From the NCBI GenBank assembly GCA_902799345.1, contig CADBZW010000026.1, forward strand, positions 1 through 55,234: a DNA stretch of 55,234 bases. Direction: 5' to 3'. A model generated the notes under the pieces. That model worked only from the letters and a program-made list of their open reading frames with translations, made no database searches and had not been told where the DNA came from. The translations under genes and the position numbers were made by a program. Within the stretch, counting starts at the first letter, position 1; every line of letters begins with the position of its first letter. The stretch comes from an uncultured Bacteroidia bacterium (GTDB lineage Bacteria > Bacteroidota > Bacteroidia > Bacteroidales > F082). Of this stretch, positions 24,280 to 33,080 are shown in pieces.

Positions 24280-24813
24280 ATGCAAGAACAAAGAGTTGAC
24301 CCCAGGCTGACCACAGCCGAAGAACACGCGGAAGGCGTACGCCAAGCGCAAGTCCTTTTCAAACTGAACCACACGATGCCCTACACCGATGAGTATAACG
24401 CTCTCGTGCGCGAGCTCTTCGGCGACAACCTCGGCGAAGGCGGTTGGGTGATGCCCGGTCTCACTGGCGTCTGTTTCGACCGTGTACACATCGGGAAGAA
24501 TGTGATGATCATGAACAACTGCTTGATGATGGCCCGCGGCGGCATCACCATCGACGAGGGTGCCATGATTGCCGCCAACGCGCAACTCATCTCCAATAAC
24601 CACGACCTCTACGACCGCCAGATCCTTCTCTGCAAGCCCGTCCACATCTGCGAAAACGCTTGGATTGGTGCTGGCGCCACCATCTTGCCCGGCGTGACGG
24701 TCGGCAAGAACGCAGTCGTGGCCGCTGGTGCTGTGGTCACCAAAGATGTGGCACCCAATACCATCGTGGGTGGAAATCCTGCAAAATTCATCAAAAACAT
24801 TGTAGAACTATGA
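24280..24813 (+). CDS. Left-handed beta-helix O-acetyltransferase (sugar acetyltransferase family)
   Basis: A 177-aa hexapeptide-repeat acyltransferase. The N-terminal helices correspond to the Mac domain, then imperfect hexapeptide turns lead to IGAGATILPGVTVGKNAVVAAGAV and the closing NTIVGGNPAK. The usual catalytic HP is replaced by NNHDL. It begins the operon whose next gene, a lipoprotein flavodoxin, overlaps its stop by four bases. Related genes are at 5114 (frameshifted) and 37559. The acceptor may be a sugar or another hydroxyl compound. Confidence 0.86.
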   Translation: MQEQRVDPRLTTAEEHAEGVRQAQVLFKLNHTMPYTDEYNALVRELFGDNLGEGGWVMPGLTGVCFDRVHIGKNVMIMNNCLMMARGGITIDEGAMIAANAQLISNNHDLYDRQILLCKPVHICENAWIGAGATILPGVTVGKNAVVAAGAVVTKDVAPNTIVGGNPAKFIKNIVEL

Positions 24814-25439
24814 AAAGAATCATTACCGCAATCCTGGCGCTCCTCATAGCCACCAGCTGCAATGCACAAAACAACAAGGTAGAGACGTTGCGTGCAACGT
24901 CTATGAAAAACGACAAATCACAAAAACAGAACAATATGAACAAATCCATCGTCATTTTCTTCTCCCATGCGGGCGACAACTACAGCGTGGGCAACATCGA
25001 GGTCGGCAACACCAAGATCGTGGCCGACTACATCAGCGAAATCAAGGGTGCCGACCAGTTTGAGATCATCACCCACAAGTACGACGGCATGGCCTATATG
25101 CCACTCATCGAATTGGCCAAGGAAGAGGCCAACAAGGGCGAACTGCCGCCTTACGAAGGCACCGCCCCCGACCTCAGCCAATACGATACCGTCTTCATCG
25201 GAGGCCCAGTCTGGTGGGGCACCTATCCGCAGGTGATGTTCACACTATTCAAGGACATCAACCTCGACGGCAAGACCGTCATCCCCTTTACTACTCACGA
25301 AGGCAGCGGCCTCGCCTCCTGCGCCAGCGACGTGAAAAAAGCTTTCCCGAAGGCCAAGGTCACAGGCGAGTTCAGCATCTATGGGCACGAAGTCCGTACG
25401 GGCCGTGCAAAGGTTGAGAAATGGTTGAAGAGTCTTTAA
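24810..25439 (+). CDS. Lipoprotein flavodoxin
   Basis: A 209-aa flavodoxin with a lipoprotein signal (lipidated Cys17 in LIATSC). After a linker of about 25 residues the flavodoxin domain begins at an internal Met43 (MNKSIVIFFSHAGDNYSVGN), the usual N-terminus of cytosolic relatives. VFIGGPVWWGTYP is the second flavin loop. An exported flavodoxin is uncommon because FMN is normally loaded in the cytosol. The linker contains the palindromic repeat at 24883-24902. The ATG overlaps the preceding stop (ATGA). DUF362 copy 2 follows. A second lipoprotein flavodoxin is at 41190. Confidence 0.86.
   Translation: MKRIITAILALLIATSCNAQNNKVETLRATSMKNDKSQKQNNMNKSIVIFFSHAGDNYSVGNIEVGNTKIVADYISEIKGADQFEIITHKYDGMAYMPLIELAKEEANKGELPPYEGTAPDLSQYDTVFIGGPVWWGTYPQVMFTLFKDINLDGKTVIPFTTHEGSGLASCASDVKKAFPKAKVTGEFSIYGHEVRTGRAKVEKWLKSL
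24883..24902. repeat. Palindromic repeat inside the flavodoxin linker
   Basis: AGACGTTGC GT GCAACGTCT is a perfect 9-bp inverted repeat. It resembles the AGACGTTGC(A/G)TGCAACGTCT palindrome dispersed in many Bacteroidales intergenic regions. Here it is translated in frame as part of the low-complexity linker. Confidence 0.65.
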
Positions 25440-25462
25440 TAACAAATTAAATACTTGACAAT

Positions 25463-26491
25463 ATGAAAGTTAGAAAACTTTTAGTCCTCACTGCCATGCT
25501 CTTGTCAATGGCCAACACAAGCTGCCAAAACAAGAACGGCAATCCAACAGCCGAACAACAAGAACAAACCGAACCAACAACACCTAATATGGAAAACACT
25601 TCAAAAGTCTATTTCACTAGTGAAATCAGCCCCGAAGCACTCATTAACATCTACAAGGCTCTTGGCGTAGAAGCCGAAGGCCGTGTGGCCGTGAAAATCT
25701 CCACCGGTGAGGCCGGCAATAACAACCACTTGAAGGCCAACTTGATTGGTCCTCTGGTGCAGTTGGTGAACGGCAAGATTGTGGAATGCAACACCGCATA
25801 CGCTGGCAAACGAATGCTTACCGAAGACCACCTGAAGGTCATCGAGGAGCACGGCTTCAACACCATCGGTGGCGTGGACATTATGGATGCCGACGGCGAA
25901 ATCAAAATCCCTGTGCGCGACACCACTTATATGCGCTACAACATCGTGGGAAAGAGCATCGAGAACTATGACTTCATGATCAACCTCGCCCACTTCAAGG
26001 GACACCAGATGGGTGGCTTTGGTGGTGTGCTGAAGAACGCCAGCATCGGCGTGGCTTCGCGCAACGGCAAGACCTACATCCACACTAACGGCCAATGCGA
26101 GGATTACACCCATCTTTGGGATTACATCCAGCCCGAGAACCAGGACAAATTCCTCGAATGCATGGCCAATGCCGCTGCTGCAGTTCACGACTATTTCAGG
26201 GGCAAGGTTCTCTATATCAATGTCATGAACAATATGAGCATCGACTGCGACTGCAACGGCAATCCCACTCCAGTGGCACTACAAGACATGGGCATCCTGG
26301 CCAGTACCGACCCCGTAGCTCTCGACCAGGCCTGCATCGACCTCGTCCTTGGTCAAGAGCAAACCGCCGACAACGATGTGGCTTCAATGAAAGAACGCAT
26401 TGAGAGCCGCCATGGCATTCACACCGTTGAGCACGCTGAAAAGATCGGTCTCGGTAGCCGCCAATACACTATTGTCAACATTGACAAATAA
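25463..26491 (+). CDS. DUF362 lipoprotein (copy 2)
   Basis: A 342-aa paralogue of 19140-20174. The lipid-bearing residue is Cys21 (ANTSC), then a Q/E/T-rich linker and the internal Met43 (MENTSKVYFTS). Landmarks HFKGHQMGGFGGVLKN, the CDC pair and STDPVALDQAC are all kept. It lacks a short insertion found in copy 1 between residues 100 and 120 (the GDEKDERNN segment). It is the third gene of the acetyltransferase-flavodoxin unit and is followed by a broken dehydrogenase gene. Its pairing with a flavodoxin suggests electron transfer outside the cytoplasm, which is inference. Confidence 0.87.
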   Translation: MKVRKLLVLTAMLLSMANTSCQNKNGNPTAEQQEQTEPTTPNMENTSKVYFTSEISPEALINIYKALGVEAEGRVAVKISTGEAGNNNHLKANLIGPLVQLVNGKIVECNTAYAGKRMLTEDHLKVIEEHGFNTIGGVDIMDADGEIKIPVRDTTYMRYNIVGKSIENYDFMINLAHFKGHQMGGFGGVLKNASIGVASRNGKTYIHTNGQCEDYTHLWDYIQPENQDKFLECMANAAAAVHDYFRGKVLYINVMNNMSIDCDCNGNPTPVALQDMGILASTDPVALDQACIDLVLGQEQTADNDVASMKERIESRHGIHTVEHAEKIGLGSRQYTIVNIDK

Positions 26492-26514
26492 ACAACAAAC
26501 AAAACAAAAGAACA

Positions 26515-26652
26515 ATGTATTTCGACAGAAACGAACATAAACAAGTAGTAGCACTCTTAGGTGCCGGCAGTATGGGAACCGCCATTGTGCGCCGCATTGG
26601 CGCAGGCAAGAAAATCCTTTTAGGCGACATCAGCGAGAAGACATTGGACGAC
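26515..26652 (+). pseudogene. N-terminal remnant of an SDR/NAD-binding dehydrogenase
   Basis: From ATG 26515, 46 codons read as the nucleotide-binding start of a short-chain dehydrogenase (VVALLGAGSMGTAIVRRI, ILLGDISEKTL). After 26652 homology ends and A/T-rich DNA follows. About 240 codons are missing. It was probably the last gene of the DUF362 operon. Confidence 0.7.
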
Positions 26653-26710
26653 GGAGGTTCCTATCTCCTGTTTTTCAAAGGCAAAAGAATAGGAAAAAGT
26701 GAAAAAATGT

Positions 26711-26746
26711 CCGCAAAATGTATAAATCGCGTTTTGCGGATTTTTC
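26711..26746 (+). terminator. Hairpin terminator after the SDR remnant
   Basis: CCGCAAAA pairs with TTTTGCGG and is followed by ATTTTTCG. The stem words are those of the recurrent terminator family, but the loop differs. A weak TTTCTTTG box follows at about 26748-26755 for the next gene. Confidence 0.75.
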
Positions 26747-26776
26747 GTTTCTTTGCATTCAAAATCTCACATCAAA

Positions 26777-27895
26777 ATGAAATCACATACCATCATCATC
26801 GCAGCCTTGGCGACATCGCTCGCAGCCTGCACACCGAAGACCGAAACGAAACAAGACAAAGACATAAACACACTGACATTCAACAAGGAACAAGCCGCTG
26901 CCATGGCCGCAATAGCCTGCAACGAGGCCAAAGCCGACTATACCGCCTTGGCCAAAGCCATCAACGAGGGCATGGATGCCGGACTCACCGTCAGCCAGAC
27001 CAAGGAAGCCCTTTCGCAACTTTATGCCTACACGGGATTCCCGCGCTCGCTCAACGCATTGGGCACTTTGCAGAAAGTGATTGCAGACCGCGAAGCCAAG
27101 GGCTTGAAAACCGAAATAGGGGAGGAGGCCTCGCCGTTGCCGGGCAACTATGACGCTTTGGCACAAGGCACCGAGGTGCAGACCCAACTCAGCGGCCAGC
27201 CTTTCAACTATGCCTTCTGTCCCGCCGAGGACTATTACCTGAAGGCCCACCTCTTCGGTGACATCTTCGCCCGCGACAACCTCACCTTCGCCGACCGCGA
27301 GCTTATCACCGTGAGTGCCCTCAGCGGCCTCGAGAACGTGATGCCGCAACTCATCGCTCATGTGCGCGGTGCCTTGAACATGGGCTTGACCGAAGCCCAG
27401 CTTCGCGACATTGCCGAAGCCTTGAAAGCCAATGGCTTGCAATCGGAAGCCTCGCGCACGGAAGCCGCCATCGCTATGGTGGTCGACGGTCAGGACAAGC
27501 CTTATTCGACCTCGGTTTGGCCTCTTGGTGAACCCAATACGGCATACGCGCAGTATTTCATTGGCAACAGCCATCTTGCCATTCTCGACCCCACAAGCGG
27601 CCTCTGCAACGTCAGTTTTGAGCCGGGATGCCGCAACAACTGGCACGTCCACCACGGCGCGGTGCAGATGCTCATCTGCGTGAGCGGTCGCGGCTGGTAT
27701 CAGGAATGGGGCAAGGAACCCGTTGAGCTGAAGCCGGGCGTGGTTGTCGCCGTCCCCGAAGGCGTGAAGCACTGGCACGGTGCCGCCGCCGACTCGTGGA
27801 TGCAGCACCTCACTTACCACGCCAACGTCCAGCCTGGCAACAGCAACGAATGGCTTGAGCCTGTGGATGACGAGTGGTATGGGAAGCTGAAATGA
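26777..27895 (+). CDS. Lipoprotein with two carboxymuconolactone decarboxylase-like domains and a cupin
   Basis: A 372-aa lipoprotein (Cys18 in SLAACT). Residues of about 40-120 and 140-230 are CMD/AhpD-like helical domains. The second carries DRELITVSALSGL and MPQLIAHVRGALNMGLT, without the AhpD CxxC pair. Residues of about 250-350 are a cupin with metal ligands NNWHVHHG, and PEGVKHWHGA further on. CMD-cupin fusions occur next to flavodoxins, hydrolases and AraC regulators in many bacteria, usually cytosolic; this one is exported. The hydrolase gene follows after 33 bases. It might process a small lactone or aldehyde, which is inferred from family and context. Confidence 0.87.
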   Translation: MKSHTIIIAALATSLAACTPKTETKQDKDINTLTFNKEQAAAMAAIACNEAKADYTALAKAINEGMDAGLTVSQTKEALSQLYAYTGFPRSLNALGTLQKVIADREAKGLKTEIGEEASPLPGNYDALAQGTEVQTQLSGQPFNYAFCPAEDYYLKAHLFGDIFARDNLTFADRELITVSALSGLENVMPQLIAHVRGALNMGLTEAQLRDIAEALKANGLQSEASRTEAAIAMVVDGQDKPYSTSVWPLGEPNTAYAQYFIGNSHLAILDPTSGLCNVSFEPGCRNNWHVHHGAVQMLICVSGRGWYQEWGKEPVELKPGVVVAVPEGVKHWHGAAADSWMQHLTYHANVQPGNSNEWLEPVDDEWYGKLK

Positions 27896-27928
27896 ATTAA
27901 AAGTCAACTCCAATTAAAGACAATCGAT

Positions 27929-28999
27929 ATGAAATCAATCCAAATCACAGTATACATGGCCATAGCCGCACTCGCGATGTCGGCTTGCTGCCAACAAAAA
28001 GAAGAGACTTTGGCTCAACCCCAAGGCCTCGTCATCGAGAAACAAGGCGTTTTTTCGTCGGGCGGGCGGGTCACCGACCCGATTCCTGGTGAATACGACG
28101 CCACCCAAAACTGGATGGATGCCACCCGCAAGGGCACAACAACCCATGTCGACCACGCCAACACATTCTACCAGATTCCCGCCGGTGGCAACGGCATCCC
28201 AGTGGTGTTTCTGCACGGCTACGGACAGACGCGCACAGGCTGGCAATCCACGCCCGACGGTCGTGAAGGTTGGGCAGACCTCTTCCTGGAGAAAGGCTAC
28301 TCCACTTTCCTTGTCGACCAGCCGCGCCGTGGCGCCGCCGCTGCCACTGAGTTCATCGTCACCGATGAAGGCGACGTGGACGGACCGAAGTTCAAGGTTG
28401 GCGAGCAGGCTTGGTACACCCACTTCCGTATCGGTCGCGTGGCGCCCGAGCGTTACGAAGGCTCCCAGTTCCCAGCTGGTGCCGATGCCCAGACCCAGTT
28501 CTTCTGCCAGATGACCCCCAACTCGGGCAACTATGACGAAGCCCTCTTCGGCCAAGCGTTGAGCGACGTGCTCGCCGACGTACAGAAGATGACGGGCAAG
28601 AAAAGTGTCTATGTCACCCACTCGCAAGGCGGTCGCGTCGGTTGGGCCACCGATGCCACCAACATCGCGGCCATCGTGGCCGTGGAGCCGGGTTTCGCCC
28701 CGATGGTAGGCTCGCCTGAGTACCAAAAGTTTGTCGAAGCCAAGGTGCCGATGCTCTTCCTCTTTGGCGACAACATCATGAACGGTCCTGAAGACATCCA
28801 ATCCACGGGGTTCTGGCAAATGGTGCTGAACCAGTGCCGCGACTTCGCCGAGCACTACAACGCCGATGGTGGCGATGCCACCGTCATCCACCTTCCCGAC
28901 CAAGGCATCCACGGCAACAGCCATTTCATGTTCCAGGAGATGAACAACGCCGAGATTGCAGACTTGGTTTTCGAGTGGCTGAAAACGAAAGGATTATAA
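27929..28999 (+). CDS. Lipoprotein alpha/beta hydrolase (esterase-like)
   Basis: A 356-aa alpha/beta hydrolase with a lipoprotein signal (Cys19 in AMSAC, next to a second Cys). The oxyanion HG is in VVFLHGYGQTRTGW, the nucleophile Ser in VTHSQGGRVGW and the catalytic His in the GIHGNSHF segment. It is co-directional with the CMD-cupin gene. Relatives hydrolyse esters or lactones and recur in the same AraC-type clusters. The substrate is unknown. Confidence 0.87.
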   Translation: MKSIQITVYMAIAALAMSACCQQKEETLAQPQGLVIEKQGVFSSGGRVTDPIPGEYDATQNWMDATRKGTTTHVDHANTFYQIPAGGNGIPVVFLHGYGQTRTGWQSTPDGREGWADLFLEKGYSTFLVDQPRRGAAAATEFIVTDEGDVDGPKFKVGEQAWYTHFRIGRVAPERYEGSQFPAGADAQTQFFCQMTPNSGNYDEALFGQALSDVLADVQKMTGKKSVYVTHSQGGRVGWATDATNIAAIVAVEPGFAPMVGSPEYQKFVEAKVPMLFLFGDNIMNGPEDIQSTGFWQMVLNQCRDFAEHYNADGGDATVIHLPDQGIHGNSHFMFQEMNNAEIADLVFEWLKTKGL

Positions 29000-29015
29000 G
29001 CAAAACATCAAATCT

Positions 29016-29525
29016 ATGGAAACACAAAAAATAGTATTTGTAAACAAGCAATTGAACACCAGATTGGCGGGGTTGCTTCGCCTGCCCGAAAATATCTGTC
29101 TTAGCAACAATTATCCTGCCATCGTCGTCACGGGACCGATGCTGTCGGTGAAGGAACAAGCGCAGTCGGTCTATGCCGAGCGGCTGTCCGAAGCAGGCTA
29201 TGTCACCTTGGTCTTCGACGGCACGTATTTTGGCGAAAGCGAGGGTGAGCCGCGTCAGCAGGAACTGCCCGACGTTAAGGAGAGCGACATCGAGGGGGCT
29301 GTGGATTATCTGGCAAGTCTGCCCTATGTAGATGCTGAGCGCATTGGCGGTCTTGGCATCTGTGGCTCTGGCTCGTATATGTCGGTGGCAGGTGTGAAGG
29401 AGCCTCGGCTGAAAGCCGTCACGGCCATCGTCCCCGCCATTGCCGATATCTCAAAATCGGCCATGGCCGGATTCTTCCGTCCCGAGGACGAGGTGAAGGC
29501 TGCAATGCCGCATACGGAGCCGTGA
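29016..29525 (+). pseudogene. 3'-truncated dienelactone-hydrolase-like gene
   Basis: The first 165 codons encode the front half of a cytosolic alpha/beta hydrolase related to 36431-37552: VVTGPMLSVKEQ, DGTYFGESEGEPR and the nucleophile elbow GICGSG with Cys in the Ser place. After about 29505 the frame leaves the family and runs into a DUF1016 gene fragment, so the catalytic Asp and His are lost. The start is complete and could still be translated to a 169-aa product. Confidence 0.75.
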
Positions 29526-29861
29526 ACACCGTGATGATTGAGACCTATTGGCGCATAGGACAACGCATCGTGGAGCAAGAGCAAAAAGGCAAGGAACGAG
29601 CGGATTACGGCACGCAATTGATAGAGATGCTATCTCAAGAACTGACCCGAACCTACGGAAAAGGATTCAGCGGCAGGTATTTGCGCGCTTTTCGACATTT
29701 TTATTTAGTCGTTCCCTACATTGAAATTTGGAAATCGCGATTTCCAAATCTAGCAATTATTTGCCAGCAAATATAAACTCTATTTGCCCACCGAGGAAGA
29801 ACTGCGCCGCGAGATTGAGCAACAAAAGGAATTGTATAGATTGCAACAAGAGAATAAGTAG
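29510..29861 (+). pseudogene. Internally deleted DUF1016/YhcG nuclease gene
   Basis: From 29510 the frame reads as the DUF1016 N-terminus (AYGAVNTVMIETYWRIGQRIVE, YGTQLIEMLSQELT, GKGFSGRYLRAFRHFY) up to about 29745. From 29760 another frame gives the family's C-terminal end (FASKYKLYLPTEEELRREIE) with stop at 29861. The whole nuclease core between them is gone. YhcG-type proteins are found with restriction systems and in mobile regions, so this is a trace of a lost accessory locus. Confidence 0.72.
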
Positions 29862-29937
29862 CCACAACTTCACGCTATCCACCCTAGCAAGGATTTCTGT
29901 CGTGTTGGATGTGCCGCTGATTTCGATTCCGAATTAA
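29862..29937 (+). pseudogene. Possible C-terminal fragment of an XRE-type regulator
   Basis: A short frame ending at 29937 reads NFTLSTLARISVVLDVPL, the usual last helix of XRE regulators. Nothing upstream in this frame is similar. It abuts the DUF1016 remnant, which makes three gene fragments in about 900 bases. Confidence 0.45.
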
Positions 29938-30000
29938 GGCTACAGATTCCAAAATAGAATAGGGATGAGTGGGCATAGCTACTATTTCATTTCCATACAC

Positions 30001-30050
30001 ACAAAAACCATCCTCCCAATCCAATTTTGCAATTGGTAATGAGAGGATGT
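30001..30050 (-). terminator. Terminator of the surface lipoprotein operon
   Basis: On the minus strand ATCCTC...CCAATT pairs with AATTGG...GAGGAT with minor mismatches and is followed by GGTTTTTGTG. It lies 23 bases past the stop at 30073. Confidence 0.75.
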
Positions 30051-30072
30051 ATTTACCGCCATTTAGGAATTT

Positions 30073-31434
30073 TTACTGAACAAGGCGGACTGAGAGTCCA
30101 GGACAACGGTATGGAGCACCATTGATATGAAGACCATCATGATAAATAGTCACAGGCCACGCGCAACTGCTACCTTCGCATGAAGCCGACCAGTAATAGC
30201 CACCGTAACCCACGTAGTTGACCGAAGTTTCATCGCGCTGGCCTGCAGCAGGAAGAAAGACCGCTCCATGTCCCTCAAGTGAGTTTGTCCATGTCGAAGA
30301 ACTGATTATGTTGCTGCTGTAGATTGCTTCGCCTTGGTTAACACAATTCAAGGTGTAAAAATTATTACTCCAATTGTCGGGCAATAAGATAACGCCATTT
30401 ATATTGTTCACCTGCGCCTTGGCAAAGCGAATCCCAGAGTTGGTAGTGCGCGTATTGAAAACATACCTCCATTCATCAACTGTCAATGTACGCCATTGGT
30501 GACTTTGGTTACCCCCATTTGAGATAGCATTGTAATAGCCCCAATCGGAGTTAGCATAATTGCCTGTCAAATTATGATTTCCATATGGCCCATAACATTC
30601 TGGACAAGAATTGTTGGAATCCCAAGGATGATAATAAGTGTTCCCGCAATTCCAACCACTTGTACCCCAACCAAAAAGATCAATATAGCCACTATACGAC
30701 GAAGAGATATTGCTGTTTGCACTGCCAATGCAATCATACTGATTGGTTGCAAAACGCCAAGTATTTGTTGAAGCTTTAAATTGCAAGTTTCCTTGAGAAA
30801 AATGAACCTGCTGTGTGGCACTTACAGAGAAACTTCCAGGAAACACACCATTAGGCCAAATTGGGGTATTATCAAAATGCGCAACCAAACTTCTATTGCT
30901 AGTCACTGTAAATGTATAAGTGGCAGTAATGGAGACTTGGCTGCCATTCACCGTCCAATTGGTGAAAGTGTAGCCACTGTTGGCATAAGCATGCACTGTG
31001 CACGACTGGCCGTAGGTATAGGTGCCGCCACCACTCACTGTTCCACCAGCGCTTGGGCTAGCTGAAACACTAATGGTGTAGCTATTGGCTTGGAAATGGG
31101 CAACGTATGAAGCCGACTCCGTCACTGTGAAAGTGTAGGAGACATTGGTGGATACCTGGGTGCCGTTCTTTGTCCATTTGACAAAGGTGTAACCTGTTGC
31201 ATGGTTTGCTGTCAAGGTACAACTTTGCCCGTAAGTATAAGTGCCGCCGCCGCTTACCGTTCCACCGTTGCTTGGATTAGCAGAAGCACTGATGGTGTAG
31301 CTTTGTGCCTGGAATTGCGCAACAAGGGTACGGTTACCAGTTACGTTGAATGTATAACTGGTATTTGTTGAAACCTGTGTTCCATTTTCCGTCCATTTTA
31401 GGAAATTATAACCTGTAGCCTTGGTTGCACTCAC
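30073..31434 (-). CDS. C-terminal part of a frameshifted surface lipoprotein (InlB-like repeats and C-terminal paralogous domain)
   Basis: This frame continues the protein that begins at 33068, after a one-base loss near 31430. It holds the rest of the first and all of the second and third InlB-B-like repeats, each with the pattern NGGTVSGGGTYTYGQSC, then GYTFxxWTxNG and RTLVAQF. About 240 residues follow that resemble the C-terminal 'major paralogous' or DUF1566-type domain of Bacteroidota/Fibrobacter surface proteins (LFGWGTSGWNCG, LTVDEWRYVFNTR, YYWSAS, GLSVRLVQ at the end). The GTG at its front is not a plausible start. With the first part the intact protein would have about 1000 residues. 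Confidence 0.75.
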   Translation of the reverse strand: MSATKATGYNFLKWTENGTQVSTNTSYTFNVTGNRTLVAQFQAQSYTISASANPSNGGTVSGGGTYTYGQSCTLTANHATGYTFVKWTKNGTQVSTNVSYTFTVTESASYVAHFQANSYTISVSASPSAGGTVSGGGTYTYGQSCTVHAYANSGYTFTNWTVNGSQVSITATYTFTVTSNRSLVAHFDNTPIWPNGVFPGSFSVSATQQVHFSQGNLQFKASTNTWRFATNQYDCIGSANSNISSSYSGYIDLFGWGTSGWNCGNTYYHPWDSNNSCPECYGPYGNHNLTGNYANSDWGYYNAISNGGNQSHQWRTLTVDEWRYVFNTRTTNSGIRFAKAQVNNINGVILLPDNWSNNFYTLNCVNQGEAIYSSNIISSSTWTNSLEGHGAVFLPAAGQRDETSVNYVGYGGYYWSASCEGSSCAWPVTIYHDGLHINGAPYRCPGLSVRLVQ

Positions 31435-33068
31435 CTACATGATTGACCTTGCTGGTATGTGCCACCACCCGTCACTGTGCCACCGTTTGTGGGATTGGCG
31501 GAAACGCTAATGGTATAGGTGGGTGTTTGGGAAGTCTTGAAATTCACTTCTTCACCATACGCTGGGCCTTGGCTGTTAATGGCGTAGGCTCTCACATAAT
31601 AAGTGGCGTTGGGTGTCAGTCCCGTCATATTTGTCGTGAACTCGCCCGTGCCAGTTCCGCTGTTGGCATGGCTTCCGCTAATGGTTGGGTTGTGGCTCGT
31701 GCTCCAGCAGATGCCGCGCTCGGTGACAGAGGCACCACCATCGCTGATAACATTGCCTCCTCCAGTAGCAGTAGTGTTACCGATGTTGGTCACGCTGGCT
31801 GTAGTTACGCCTGGGACTGAAATGGACAGGGTAGTAAATTCCACTTCATCACCATAAGCGGGTTCCACCCCATTAATGGCGTAGGCTCGCACATAATATG
31901 TGGTATTAGCGGTTAGGTTGGTCATTGCTGCGGTAAATTCACCCGTGCCATCGCCTGTCTCAACATGCGTCCCATTTATTGTGGGTTCATGGTGAGTGCT
32001 CCAACACAAGCCGCGCTCCGTAACATCACTGCCACCATCGTTAGTCACATTGCCGCTGCCCATAGCAGATGTGGTGGTAATGTTGGTCACGATGCCAATC
32101 GAGACCGTAGGTGGATTGGCTCCCGTGACAAAATCCACTTCTTCGCCGTTGATGGCGTAGGCACGAACATAGTATTTAGTATGTGCGTTCAAGCCAGTGA
32201 TGTTGCAAGTAAAACTACCCATTCCTTCGCCTGCCTGCACCTTGTGGTTGTTGACGGTCGGGCTGTGGTTCGAACTCCAGCACACGCCACGTTCGGTCAC
32301 CTCGGTGCCACCGTCGTTAATCACCTCACCACCACATTTTGCAGAAGTTTGAGTAATGTTAGTTACAGGGACTGTAGTTACCTCGGGCAAGTCAAAATCC
32401 AATGTAGTGAAGTCTTTTTCCCCTCCGTAAGCCACGCCTTTGCTGTTTTTTGCGTAGGCACGAACATAATAGGTTGTGTTGGCAGAAAGACTAGACAAAT
32501 TGCAGGCGAATTCGCCCAATCCACTTCCCGAAGAGACATGGCTCTCGTTTATGGTTGGATTATGATTCGTGCTCCAGCACACGCCACGTTCGGTGATGTT
32601 GGCACCACCGTCGCCAGTGACATGGCCGCCACACGAGGCCGTTGTAGTTCCAATATTTTCCACTTCGGAAGTTTTCACAATTGGGAGCTCGTTGTCACGA
32701 GTAGTGAAAGTCACTTTGCCACTCGTTCCAGTGCCTCCTGCGTTTTTGGCAAAAGCCTCATAAACGTAAGTGGTATTAGGTTGAAGGTTGTTCAATTCAG
32801 CGGAATAGACACCGACACCACTGCCGCAGAAGACGGTGTCAAGGCTTCCGCCCGACAGTCCGTAAACGAAACCTCTTGACTTTACCTCTGCGCCACCTTG
32901 GTCTGTCACCTCGGCTGACACGCCAGCACTTGTATAATTGAGTGTAATGGCACCATCATTGACCTTAACAGTGGGGACTTCTATTTTCTCCTTTTGGCAA
33001 GTTATCAGTCCAAACGCAACAACAGCCATAATTACAAATGCTATTATCCTTCTATAATTGTTTTTCAT
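31431..33068 (-). CDS. N-terminal part of a frameshifted surface lipoprotein with FN3-like repeats
   Basis: The protein starts with a lipoprotein signal (Cys24 in GLITC). It carries five beta-sandwich repeats with the pattern TERGVCWSTxHxPT and TYYVRAYAxN, typical of Bacteroidota FN3-like arrays, then the beginning of the first InlB-B-like repeat. It stops at TGA after TYQQGQSC, where the sister repeats continue with TLTA. The downstream frame at 30073-31434 supplies the continuation, so one base is missing. The site is not a homopolymer, which makes simple phase variation less likely. It lies 12 bases downstream of the vWA-like lipoprotein gene. A role in surface display or adhesion is inferred. 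Confidence 0.8.
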   Translation of the reverse strand: MKNNYRRIIAFVIMAVVAFGLITCQKEKIEVPTVKVNDGAITLNYTSAGVSAEVTDQGGAEVKSRGFVYGLSGGSLDTVFCGSGVGVYSAELNNLQPNTTYVYEAFAKNAGGTGTSGKVTFTTRDNELPIVKTSEVENIGTTTASCGGHVTGDGGANITERGVCWSTNHNPTINESHVSSGSGLGEFACNLSSLSANTTYYVRAYAKNSKGVAYGGEKDFTTLDFDLPEVTTVPVTNITQTSAKCGGEVINDGGTEVTERGVCWSSNHSPTVNNHKVQAGEGMGSFTCNITGLNAHTKYYVRAYAINGEEVDFVTGANPPTVSIGIVTNITTTSAMGSGNVTNDGGSDVTERGLCWSTHHEPTINGTHVETGDGTGEFTAAMTNLTANTTYYVRAYAINGVEPAYGDEVEFTTLSISVPGVTTASVTNIGNTTATGGGNVISDGGASVTERGICWSTSHNPTISGSHANSGTGTGEFTTNMTGLTPNATYYVRAYAINSQGPAYGEEVNFKTSQTPTYTISVSANPTNGGTVTGGGTYQQGQSCR

Positions 33069-33080
33069 AAGGCTTTACAA

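Noticed and set aside
26783-27913. 376-codon open frame on the minus strand
   Set aside because: It lies antisense to the CMD-cupin lipoprotein, whose domains are clear, and its translation is low-complexity His/Gly/Val typical of a shadow frame.
27935-28924. 329-codon open frame on the minus strand
   Set aside because: Antisense to the alpha/beta hydrolase with intact catalytic motifs; a mirror of its codon bias.
29728-29937. 69-codon ORF as a complete small regulator
   Set aside because: Only the last 20 or so residues look like an XRE protein. The front overlaps DUF1016 remnants in another frame.
30890-31510. Tandem direct repeats considered as a CRISPR or satellite array
   Set aside because: The repeats are long, imperfect and encode InlB-like protein repeats in frame. 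There are no spacers.
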